The translations under genes were made by a program, and so were the position numbers. This document shows positions 1-7,900 of a stretch of 19,248 nucleotides of DNA, in pieces; position 1 is the first letter of the stretch; every line of letters begins with the position of its first letter. This DNA is from CSSED10-109M sp964349455 (GTDB lineage Bacteria > Bacillota_I > Bacilli_A > RF39 > UBA660), in NCBI GenBank assembly GCA_964349455.1, contig CAYGGG010000011.1:1-19248 (forward strand). The letters run 5' to 3'. The notes under the pieces are model-generated. The model was not told the origin of the DNA and ran no database searches. It saw nothing but the letters and a program-made list of their open reading frames with translations.

Positions 1-14
1 CCAAGGGACTTGAC

Positions 15-42
15 TTGATATTTTTTTTAATTGTGCTATAAT
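15..42 (+). promoter_or_regulatory. Promoter of the micropeptide unit
   Basis: A TTGATA -35 box (15-20) and a perfect TATAAT -10 box (37-42) are separated by 16 bp. The -10 carries an extended TGC immediately upstream (34-36). It points into the short reading frame at 72. The boxes are seen directly; activity is inferred. Confidence 0.65.
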
Positions 43-71
43 TAAAAAAATGGAAAAAAAGTGGTGATACT

Positions 72-167
72 ATGGATATATTTTTGTTGATTAGAACGGT
101 TAAACTAGTAATTGGATTTATTTTTATATTAATGGTATTAAGTAGTGGGGAAATAAATCAGTTTTAA
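72..167 (+). CDS. Putative 31-aa single-helix membrane micropeptide
   Basis: A short reading frame of 31 codons begins with ATG at 72, with a GGTGAT-type ribosome binding site at 63-68, and ends with TAA. It is preceded by a good extended -10 promoter (15-42) and followed by an intrinsic terminator (212-236), so it has its own transcription unit. The product starts MDIFLLIRTVKLVIGFIFIL and is almost entirely hydrophobic apart from one Arg and one Lys near residues 8-11, as expected for one membrane-spanning helix with a short polar tail (SSGEINQF). I recognise no family. Size and layout fit a small membrane regulator, a type I toxin-like peptide or a leader peptide, but nothing in the sequence decides between them. 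It may also be an untranslated small RNA. Function is unknown and the coding call is moderate. Confidence 0.42.
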   Translation: MDIFLLIRTVKLVIGFIFILMVLSSGEINQF

Positions 168-211
168 CGACTGTTTAAACGGGGATAAACGTGAACAAAA
201 CATTGAATTTG

Positions 212-236
212 AGATATAGAAATATATCTTTTTTTT
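212..236 (+). terminator. Intrinsic terminator after the micropeptide
   Basis: A perfect 7-bp stem (212-218 with 223-229) closed by a GAAA tetraloop is followed by a run of eight T (229-236). It ends the micropeptide unit just before the next promoter. Confidence 0.75.
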
Positions 237-237
237 A

Positions 238-266
238 TTGTTTATTTTTTTAAATTATGATATGAT
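238..266 (+). promoter_or_regulatory. Promoter of the 305-2043 operon
   Basis: TTGTTT (238-243) and TATGAT (261-266) are separated by exactly 17 bp. It sits immediately after the upstream terminator and about 40 bp before the ATG at 305. Boxes are seen; activity is inferred. Confidence 0.6.
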
Positions 267-304
267 GAAAATGACGAATTATATTAATGAAAGGAGTGAT
301 GAAT

Positions 305-1759
305 ATGAAGAGTCAAACTAAAGGTTTAATTGCATTTTTGGTGGTTGGGCTTGTTGGGGCTGGAGGGTATTTTTTCTTCAATGCGCAAAGCAAACCTAAA
401 ACAGTTTTTGCCGTTTCAATTAATGATACATATACGAGAATGGCAGATATGTTGGAGGGAATGCGCGAAAGTAAGTTAATGACATTGGGGGATGTTGTAA
501 GCACCGAAGGAGAGATGACATTTGAACTTGCAGGAGATATTGAGGAAGATCCAGAATTAGGAGCGATGGCTGATGTTTTAAATGGAATGGGGGTTAATTA
601 TAATCTAGAGTATGACCAAAACGGCAAAAAAATGTTTCTTGATTTAGAGATAATGGCTGAAGATGAAAAAGTTTTTGCTGCAAAAGTTTATGCAAAAGAT
701 GATTTAACGTATTTCTTTGTTGAGGAATTATTTGACAAATACATTGGAATCGAAGATATGAATCTTTTTGAGGATGATACAAATATTGAAGATTTAAGTA
801 AAGAAATTGAATATTTGGCTGAAAAAACAAAAGATTTATTGATTGATAGTATGCTTGATGAATATTTTGAAACAGAAGAGACAACTGTTACTATTAATGG
901 TGAGGAACTTAATGTAACTGAAAACACGTTTAAATTAGATCAGGAAAGAGCAAAAGCTGTTATGGAGTTTATTATCAAAGGACTTAAGGATGATGAAAAA
1001 GCAGTTGATGCAATTGTGAAGATTGCTGATTTTGGTGAAGAAGAATTGACAAAAGAAGAGGTAATCAAATCATTTGATGAAGCTTTAGCTGATTTGGAAA
1101 AAGATGGAGTTGACTTTCCGGAAGTTGTTTATTCAATTTATACCGAAGGAATGATGAAGAAAGTTGTAAAGCATGATTTGGAATTAACATATAAAGATGA
1201 GTATATGGATGAGCCACAAGTTATTCAAGTTGTTTATGATATTTATGAGAATAGTGATGATAATAGCGTTGAGTATTTTGAATTAATGATTGATGGCGAA
1301 AAAACAGGAACGCTTGAAGTCGTTCTGGTTACTGATGAAAAAACTGAATATCATCTTGAAGTTTTCCAAGAGGGAACTAGTGTTTTTAAAGCTAAATTAA
1401 TAGTTGAGTCTTCGGAAGAAGAGGTTGTAGAAAACAAGGAATATAAAACAAGCTGGAGTATGAAGGTTGAGGCTAATATTGAAGGGCAGGATCTAGCTTT
1501 TACAATTAATGTTGATTCGGTCGTTAAAGCAATTGATGAGGTAACTTCACCTGATGCTGGTTTATTAGTTATGTATGATGATTTGACACCGGCTGAACAA
1601 GAAGATATTCAAAGTCAAATGCTTGAATTAATGGGACTTCTAGGACCATTAATGGGCGGAACGGATTACGATTATGATTACAACGATGACTACGACTATG
1701 AGTATGATTACGATGATTATGATTTTGATGAGTATGATTTCGAATTTGAACAATATTAG
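305..1759 (+). CDS. Membrane-anchored extracytoplasmic protein with Asp/Tyr tail, unknown function
   Basis: The product is 484 aa. I chose ATG 305 because AAGGAG at 291-296 is 8 nt upstream; the earlier in-frame ATG at 287 would place that site inside the gene. Residues 7-25 form one hydrophobic segment after a short Lys-containing N-terminus. There is no lipobox cysteine, so an uncleaved signal anchor (or a cleaved signal peptide) is likely. The rest is highly acidic and alternates helical and strand-like stretches (for example around 340-400), resembling the large beta-rich extracytoplasmic proteins of low-GC Gram-positives. The last 31 residues (454-484) contain only Asp, Tyr, Glu, Phe, Asn and one Gln, mostly alternating acid and aromatic. 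That pattern suggests an extended, charged and sticky surface or metal-binding tail. It is co-transcribed with the small membrane protein at 1774 (gap 14 bp). Family and function are not recognised; an envelope role is inference. Confidence 0.85.
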   Translation: MKSQTKGLIAFLVVGLVGAGGYFFFNAQSKPKTVFAVSINDTYTRMADMLEGMRESKLMTLGDVVSTEGEMTFELAGDIEEDPELGAMADVLNGMGVNYNLEYDQNGKKMFLDLEIMAEDEKVFAAKVYAKDDLTYFFVEELFDKYIGIEDMNLFEDDTNIEDLSKEIEYLAEKTKDLLIDSMLDEYFETEETTVTINGEELNVTENTFKLDQERAKAVMEFIIKGLKDDEKAVDAIVKIADFGEEELTKEEVIKSFDEALADLEKDGVDFPEVVYSIYTEGMMKKVVKHDLELTYKDEYMDEPQVIQVVYDIYENSDDNSVEYFELMIDGEKTGTLEVVLVTDEKTEYHLEVFQEGTSVFKAKLIVESSEEEVVENKEYKTSWSMKVEANIEGQDLAFTINVDSVVKAIDEVTSPDAGLLVMYDDLTPAEQEDIQSQMLELMGLLGPLMGGTDYDYDYNDDYDYEYDYDDYDFDEYDFEFEQY

Positions 1760-1773
1760 TAAAGGGATAACGT

Positions 1774-2043
1774 ATGAAAAAAAATAATTTCACTGAAGAG
1801 TGGAAGCAAGTTCGTAAAAATGGCGCTGATAAATTTGTGATTAAAGTGGCTTTTAAAGCATTTCCGATTATATTGATGTTACTAGTGGTAAAGGATTTTG
1901 TTGTTCATAATGAAACATTATCTGTATCAAACTTAGCAGATTTTGTTTTTAAGAATATGTTTATTGGGTTTATTATAAGTGTAATATTGGTAATGATACA
2001 ATGGAATTGGAATGAAAAAAAGTATAAAAAATTAGATAGATAG
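1774..2043 (+). CDS. Small two-helix membrane protein
   Basis: An 89-aa product with the ribosome binding site AAAGGG at 1761-1766. The N-terminal 25 residues are basic and polar (MKKNNFTEEWKQVRKNGADK). They are followed by a hydrophobic segment at about residues 29-40, a polar loop with HNETLSVSN, a second strongly hydrophobic helix at about 60-77, and a Lys-rich C-terminus. This predicts two membrane helices with both ends in the cytoplasm. It lies 14 bp after the acidic anchored protein and shares its promoter (238-266), and a terminator overlaps its stop codon. A partnership with the upstream protein is plausible from the context only. No family is recognised. Confidence 0.75.
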   Translation: MKKNNFTEEWKQVRKNGADKFVIKVAFKAFPIILMLLVVKDFVVHNETLSVSNLADFVFKNMFIGFIISVILVMIQWNWNEKKYKKLDR

Positions 2044-2059
2044 AATCTATCTTTTTTTT
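2034..2059 (+). terminator. Intrinsic terminator overlapping the stop codon
   Basis: An 8-bp perfect stem (2034-2041 with 2045-2052) with a 3-nt loop is followed by eight T (2052-2059). The TAG stop of the 89-aa gene (2041-2043) lies at the stem/loop junction. Confidence 0.85.
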
Positions 2060-2067
2060 GGTTTGTT

Positions 2068-2076
2068 TGCTATAAT
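2068..2076 (+). promoter_or_regulatory. Extended -10 promoter of the FAD oxidoreductase gene
   Basis: TGC followed by a perfect TATAAT (2071-2076) lies 22 bp before the ATG at 2098. No convincing -35 box is present at the right distance, where the preceding terminator T-run lies. The predicted leader is only about 15 nt. Activity is inferred. Confidence 0.55.
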
Positions 2077-2097
2077 TTAAAATGTTTGGGGGTTAAG

Positions 2098-3495
2098 ATG
2101 AAAAAGCATGATGTGATTATTGTTGGCGCTGGGCCAAGCTCTATATTTGCGGCCTATGAATTGATAAAGGAAGAGAAAAATTTAAAAATTTTGATTATCG
2201 AAAAAGGCCGTTCAATTAAGCAACAAATTTGCCCAAAAAGAGAAACTGGTACTTGTCTTAATTGCCAACCCTGTAATATTGTAACGGGGTTTAGTGGTGC
2301 TGGAGCTTTTTCTGATGGAAAGTTAAGCTTGGATAAGCAAGGGGAAATTGGTGGCAATTTAAGGTGTTATTTGGAACTGGATGAGTTTAATGAAGTGTTG
2401 AATTATACCGATAATATTTATTTGCAATATGGTGCTGATGCTAAGGTTTTTGGGTTTGATAAACACGATGAATTGGAAAAAATAAGGAAAAAGACAATTA
2501 AATGTAATTTAAAAATAATTGAATCAGGAGTTAGGCATTTGGGAACTGAAAAAGCGTTTGATATTTATTGTCAGTTAGAAGAGGAATTATTAAATAAAAA
2601 AATTGAAATTATGTTTAATACAAGTGTTACGGATATAATTGTTGAGGACGAAAAAGCGATTGGTGTTAAGACAAAAGATGGTAATTACTATGGTAATGCA
2701 ATTGTAATTGGTGTTGGTCGCGAAGGATGTTCTTGGTTTGAGATGATTTGTGAAAAGTATGGCATCGAGAAGGAATCAGGGGTTGTTGATATTGGCGTTC
2801 GAGTTGAGTGTGATAGTAATATTACGGATCCAATTGATTTAATTTGTTATGAGTGTAAATTGGTTAATTATACAAAAACGTTTGATGATAAAGTAAGGAC
2901 TTTTTGTTGGAACCCACATGGTGAAGTAACCGAGGAAAGATATGAGGATAATTTAGCTTTGGTTAATGGCCATAGTTATAAAGCTGATAATTTGAAAACA
3001 AATAATACTAATTTAGCTCTCTTAGTGTCGAAGAATTTTACGGTTCCTTTTAAAACACCGGTTGAATACGGCAAACATATTGCAAGACTTGCTAATATGT
3101 TGTCTGATGGTAAGGTGATTGTCCAAACTTATGGTGATTTCAAAAGAGGAAGAAGAACGACTAAGGAAAGATTGATGCGAAATAATACCCAACCAACTTT
3201 GAAAGATGCAGTTCCAGGTGATTTGAGCTTAGTGCTTCCTTACCGAATTATGTTAAGTATAAAGGAAACAATTGAAGCTTTAGATCAATTAATGGAGGGG
3301 TTTGCTGGCGATGGAACGCTTATGTATGGGGTTGAGGCCAAGTTTTATTCTAATAAGGTAAAATTAAATAATAATTTTGAAACTAATATAAAAAATCTTT
3401 TTGCTTTAGGTGATGGTGCTGGTGTAACAAGAGGCTTGATGCAAGCTAGTATGAATGGAATTGTTTTTGCTAGAAGATTAAAAAAACCACTTTAA
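2098..3495 (+). CDS. FAD-dependent oxidoreductase (COG2509-type)
   Basis: A 465-aa soluble flavoprotein. ATG 2098 is chosen because GGGGG at 2088-2092 is well spaced upstream; a TTG at 2086 would overlap it. The N-terminus is a classic dinucleotide-binding Rossmann fold: VIIVGAGPSS at 6-15 and an acidic Glu35 ending strand 2 (binds the FAD ribose). Four cysteines (45, 53, 56, 59) in the order C-x7-C-x2-C-x2-C sit directly before the GFSGAGAFSDGKL motif at 64-76, the hallmark arrangement I know from the uncharacterised COG2509 FAD-dependent dehydrogenases. The C-terminal GDGAG (438-442) followed by RGLMQASMNG closes the second FAD-binding site. The cysteines could bind metal or act in redox chemistry. 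Substrate is unknown. It is monocistronic, with its own promoter, and converges with the phosphohexomutase gene, whose stop codon overlaps its own. Confidence 0.88.
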   Translation: MKKHDVIIVGAGPSSIFAAYELIKEEKNLKILIIEKGRSIKQQICPKRETGTCLNCQPCNIVTGFSGAGAFSDGKLSLDKQGEIGGNLRCYLELDEFNEVLNYTDNIYLQYGADAKVFGFDKHDELEKIRKKTIKCNLKIIESGVRHLGTEKAFDIYCQLEEELLNKKIEIMFNTSVTDIIVEDEKAIGVKTKDGNYYGNAIVIGVGREGCSWFEMICEKYGIEKESGVVDIGVRVECDSNITDPIDLICYECKLVNYTKTFDDKVRTFCWNPHGEVTEERYEDNLALVNGHSYKADNLKTNNTNLALLVSKNFTVPFKTPVEYGKHIARLANMLSDGKVIVQTYGDFKRGRRTTKERLMRNNTQPTLKDAVPGDLSLVLPYRIMLSIKETIEALDQLMEGFAGDGTLMYGVEAKFYSNKVKLNNNFETNIKNLFALGDGAGVTRGLMQASMNGIVFARRLKKPL

Positions 3496-3503
3496 GTGGT
3501 TTC
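3484..3503. terminator. Shared bidirectional terminator containing two stop codons
   Basis: A perfect 8-bp stem, 3484-3491 with 3495-3502, has a 3-nt loop (TTA). It is preceded by A residues (3481-3486) and followed by T-rich sequence, so it can act on both strands. The TAA stop of the plus-strand oxidoreductase (3493-3495) and the TAA stop of the minus-strand mutase (3494-3492) both lie in the loop region. Confidence 0.75.
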
Positions 3504-4856
3504 TTTTATTAAATTTTCAGTTAACGTATACCAATAAGCTTTTATTTCGTCCAACCTTTCTTTTGTTAGAGCTTCAAAGCGCATTGTAATATTAGGGCCG
3601 GTGTTTGATGCCCTTATTAAAGCGAAACCATCATCATAGATTATTTTGGCACCATCAATTGTAATTACATTTTCTTTTTTTGTAATGGCATGTGTTACTA
3701 TTTGATCAATTACTTTAAATTTTTTGCTGTCCTCAGCTTTTATTTTTAATTCAGGAGTTGAATAGTAATGATTAATATTATCTAGTAATTCACTACAGGT
3801 TTTATTAGTATTGGTTAGAATTTCAATTAATCTTAATGAAGCGTATATGCCATCATCATAACCAGGGAAGCGATCATTAAAGAAAATATGACCGGAATAT
3901 TCACCACCAAATAGAATGTTTTCGTTGGCGATGGCGGCTCTTAAGTATGAATTGCCTGTTCTTGATAGAATTGGAATGCCCTTTAATTTTTTTATTTCAT
4001 CTTCAAGTGATTTAGAACACTTAACATCATAAAGGATTCTTTTGTCCGCTAACTTATCAATAATATCGCGAATAACGATGATCATTATTTTATCAGTTTC
4101 TACAATATTTCCTTTTTCATCAATTAAACCAAGGCGATCACCATCACCATCATAAGCAAAGCCAATATCGGCTTGTTCTTTTTTTACAGTATTGATTAAC
4201 GATTCTAAATTTTTGTGAATACTAGGATCTGGGTGATGATTTGGAAAATTAGAATCATTTTCAAAAAAAAGCGGAATATAATTTATTTTAATTTTTGCTA
4301 ATACATTTTTTATGATTGCGGTGGTGGATCCGTTACCAGCATCAAAAACGGCTTTAATTTTTTTAGGTCCGAATTGTAAATCGTTTAGTAAAAAATTTAT
4401 ATATTCTTTTTTGATGTTTTTATTGGTTATTTTTCCTCTTCCTGCTGCAAATTTATTTTTTTCGATAAAATCTCTTAAAAATAAAACATCATCGCCAAAA
4501 CAATTATGAATTCCATTAAAAGAAAATTTAAAACCGTTATATTCTTTCGGATTGTGCGAAGCAGTAATCATGATTCCTGATTTTGCTTTAAAAAAATGCC
4601 ATCCAAAATAATAAATAGGAGTTGTGCATAGGCCGATATTAATGACATCAATACCTGTGTCGGTAATGCCTTTGATGGTGTGCAGGCAAATGGTTGGGGA
4701 TGATTGTCTGTTATCATAACCAACTAGAGTGAAAGTTTGATTTCGTTGTTTAATAATGCTGCCAAAAGCGCGCCCTAAGTTATATGCAAATTGTTCATCA
4801 ACTTGGGAAGGGTAGATGCCTCTAATATCGTAAGCTCGAAAAATTGTTTTGTCCAT
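3492..4856 (-). CDS. Phosphomannomutase / phosphoglucomutase
   Basis: A 454-aa alpha-D-phosphohexomutase. It interconverts hexose 6-phosphate and 1-phosphate (Glc or Man) in the cytoplasm, supplying Glc-1-P for UDP-glucose. All four family signatures are intact: the RAYDIRG start (7-13); the phosphoserine loop TASHNP with Ser100; the Mg2+ loop DGDGDR (236-241); the sugar loop GEYSGH (318-323); and the phosphate-binding loop RASNTGPNITMR (415-426). Length is typical. The start is the ATG at 4856-4854: AGGTGA (4867-4862) lies 5 nt upstream of it, whereas an upstream GTG at 4865 would overlap that site. It is transcribed divergently from the glucan synthase operon. GEYSGH does not separate PMM from PGM, and this class is often bifunctional. 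Given the glucan synthase and isomerase next door, phosphoglucomutase activity is the likelier physiological role (inference). Confidence 0.93.
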   Translation of the reverse strand: MDKTIFRAYDIRGIYPSQVDEQFAYNLGRAFGSIIKQRNQTFTLVGYDNRQSSPTICLHTIKGITDTGIDVINIGLCTTPIYYFGWHFFKAKSGIMITASHNPKEYNGFKFSFNGIHNCFGDDVLFLRDFIEKNKFAAGRGKITNKNIKKEYINFLLNDLQFGPKKIKAVFDAGNGSTTAIIKNVLAKIKINYIPLFFENDSNFPNHHPDPSIHKNLESLINTVKKEQADIGFAYDGDGDRLGLIDEKGNIVETDKIMIIVIRDIIDKLADKRILYDVKCSKSLEDEIKKLKGIPILSRTGNSYLRAAIANENILFGGEYSGHIFFNDRFPGYDDGIYASLRLIEILTNTNKTCSELLDNINHYYSTPELKIKAEDSKKFKVIDQIVTHAITKKENVITIDGAKIIYDDGFALIRASNTGPNITMRFEALTKERLDEIKAYWYTLTENLIKETT

Positions 4857-4873
4857 TTTTATCACCTAAAATA

Positions 4874-4882
4874 ATTATATCA
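4874..4882 (-). promoter_or_regulatory. Extended -10 promoter of the phosphohexomutase gene
   Basis: On the minus strand TGA precedes a perfect TATAAT (4879-4874), about 18 nt before the ATG. The -35 region is only T-rich. It abuts the -35 box of the divergent plus-strand promoter, so polymerase binding at the two is likely mutually exclusive. Confidence 0.55.
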
Positions 4883-4885
4883 TAT

Positions 4886-4914
4886 TTGAAAAATAAAAAG
4901 AAAAAGTGTATAAT
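4886..4914 (+). promoter_or_regulatory. Promoter of the glucan synthase-isomerase operon
   Basis: TTGAAA (4886-4891) and TATAAT (4909-4914) are separated by 17 bp, close to the sigma-A consensus. The boxes sit 27 bp before the ATG at 4941. Confidence 0.75.
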
Positions 4915-4940
4915 AAATATTATAAGACTTGGAGGGAATT

Positions 4941-7900
4941 ATGAAGCATACAACAATCAAAAATATTGAGAAAAACATGAAATATATTACAAGGTATTAT
5001 CGAAGATTAACTTATTATACAAGGCAAAACTTGGCGGTTGGCAGTATTAACGAATGGATTGTTGATAATTATTATTTGTTAAGCGAGCAAGAACAAACGA
5101 TTAAGCACGAATTAAGCAGCATTAAAATATTACAAATAAAACCAAAAAGAAGACAGTATTTAGATAATTTAGTTAATGGATATCTTGAAGGTGAAAATTA
5201 TAAATTAGATACAAATTTGTTGTTTGTTTTTTTAAATAAGTATCAAAAAGAAGATGAAGATTATTTCACATATGATGAGATTGATTATATAAATAGTGCA
5301 ATCAAATGTAATATTATTTCTAAATTAAAGAATCTAACTGAAAGAATAGGTTCTAAGTTTTTTGAAAAAGAAAGATTGGATGCTTGTTTTAAGAAACTAT
5401 TAAGACAAATTGAAAAAAAACAATTAGTTGATTTTAATAAGTGTATGCCCCTAGATGGGGATTTAGTTTCTTCGCCTTTTAAAATAACGGAAATTAATCA
5501 TCGAATTAGTGGATTAGGGGAGTTTGCTGAAGAAGCTTTTATAAAATTAAATGAATTGTTGCAAAAGAATAATACTACTTTGAAGGAAATAATTGATTTA
5601 GAACACGAAGAAAGAACTTATGAAAATCTATTAATGGTAAATTTAATTTCTTCTTTTAAAGTAGCAATTAGGTTTAAGTTAGAGGATTTATATACAAGAA
5701 TCAGTTTTGTTGAAAAAGCTTTGATTAATGAAAAAGCGGGAATTTACGACAAAATGTATGAGGTTTCAAAAATTGAGTATCGTCGGCGAATAAAATATTG
5801 GGTTAGGAAAAAGCGAAAAAAAGAATATCATTTTATTATAGAAATGTTGGAAAAAGCAGATGAACAGCATATTGGATTTCTTTTGTTTCCTGAAAAGAAT
5901 TATAATCTACGAACGTGGGTATATATATTAGTGGTAGTTTTTTTAACTCTTGGTTTTAGTTATTTAGCAATGGTTTATTTAGGGATGTTAGCGTTCTTTT
6001 TATTCTTAATTCCTAGTTGCGGATTTGCGGTTGAGGTAATCAATCAAATTTTGATGAAAAAGGTTGATACGCAAACATTATTTAGAATTAAATTAGAAAA
6101 TCACCTGCCCAAGGAATATAGTTCAATGATTGTGATTCCGACAATTGTGCAAAGTACGGAAAAAGTTAATGAGATGTTTGATAATTTAGAATTATTTTAT
6201 TTGTCAAATCGAACTGAAAATCTTTATTTTTGTTTGTTAGGTGATGTGACTGGTGAAAAAAGTGCGAAAGTAAAAAATGATGAAAAAATTGTTAAAATCG
6301 GTTTAGAAAAGGCTAAGTTATTAAACGATAGGTATGGGAAAGAGATTTTTTATTTTATTTATCGTAATCGGTTTTTTAATGAGAAAGAAGATAATTATTT
6401 AGGTTATGAGCGTAAAAGAGGCGCAATAAAGCATTTTAATCAATTATTATTGGGGCGATTAAGCGAAAAAGAAAAAGAAAAATATTTTCGGTGTCATACT
6501 TTTGCAAATTTTAAAACAAAGATTAAATATGTAATTACGCTGGACGCTGATACAAAATTGTTGTTGAACACAGCCTTAAAACTAATTGGAACGATGGTTC
6601 ATCCAATGCATAAACCAATTTTATCTGATGATGGAATGAGAGTGGTTAAGGGCTATGGAATTATGCAACCAAGAGTTAGTATTGATGTTGAAGTAACTAA
6701 TAAGTCTGAATATTCGCAGTTGTTTGCTGGACTTGGTGGACTTGATATTTATTCAACAAAGCAATTTGATCTTTATCAAGATGTTTTTGGTGAGGGAAGT
6801 TTTACTGGTAAGGGGATATATGATTTAGAAACTTTTGATAAATTGTTAGGCAATACTTTTCCGGAGAATCTCATTTTAAGTCATGACTTGATTGAAGGGA
6901 ATTATTTAAGATGTGGTTATATTAGTGATGTTGAGTTGTTTGATGGGTTTCCGTCAAAGTATTTAAATGATGCAATGCGGCATCATCGTTGGACGCGTGG
7001 TGATTGGCAAATAATTAGTTGGCTTAAAAAGTATGTTAGAAATGTTAAAAACGATTTGGTTCTTAATCCAATTAATTCGATTGGTAAATTTAAAATATTT
7101 GATAATTTAAGAAGAAGTTTACGCAGTCCTTTCTTGTTTTTGATTTTAATTTATGGTTTTTCTTTTAGTAAAAGTCCGGGATGGACTTTGGCCTCAGTTT
7201 TAATTATTATTGCGGTACCAATTTTCTTTTATTTGTTGCATCATGTTTTATCGAGACAAAAGTATGATGTTTTTCTAAGATATTATTTACGAATCATATG
7301 GGGGATTTTAGCTGTTTTAGCAAAATCAATTATTGTCCTTGCTTTGCTTCCGTATGAAGCATATCTTTATCTTGATGCAATTACTAAGTCCTTATATCGG
7401 ATGTATGTTAGTAGAAGAAATTTGCTTAATTGGATAACTTCGGAAGAAGTTGAAGCAACTTCAAAGAATACTTTAGGTAACTATATTAAGAATTTTAGGA
7501 TAAATTATGTGGCGGCAATTGTGCTTATTTTGTTAACTTATTATTTAAATTCTGATGCGCTATCATTTGCTAGTTTTGTAGCAATTATTTGGGTAATTGC
7601 GCCAATACTTATGTCATTTGTCAGTCAGGATATTGTTAATTTTCAGGAAAAACCAACCAAAAAAATGGAAAGTGATATTCGAGAAATTGCTGGGCGAACC
7701 TGGCTTTTGTTTGAAAAGTATTTGGTCCGTGAAAATAATTATTTAGTGCCAGATAATTATCAAGAAAATCGTAATCAAAAAGCAGATTCACGTACTTCAC
7801 CAACTAATATTGGGTTTTCATTAATTGCAATTGTGTCAGCTTGTGAATTAAAAATCATTTCACAGGCCGTTGCGGTTGATAAAATTAACAATGTTGTTAA

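Noticed and set aside
173..180. GTTTAAAC palindrome before the first terminator as an operator
   Set aside because: An 8-bp AT-rich palindrome is expected by chance here and it is downstream of the promoter and coding frame.
594..927. Minus-strand frames inside the first envelope protein gene
   Set aside because: Low-complexity shadow frames (Gln/Leu/His- or Ser-rich) antisense to a well-supported gene with promoter and ribosome binding site.
4312..4509. 65-codon plus-strand frame inside the mutase gene
   Set aside because: It is antisense to an intact phosphohexomutase and has no supporting start signals.
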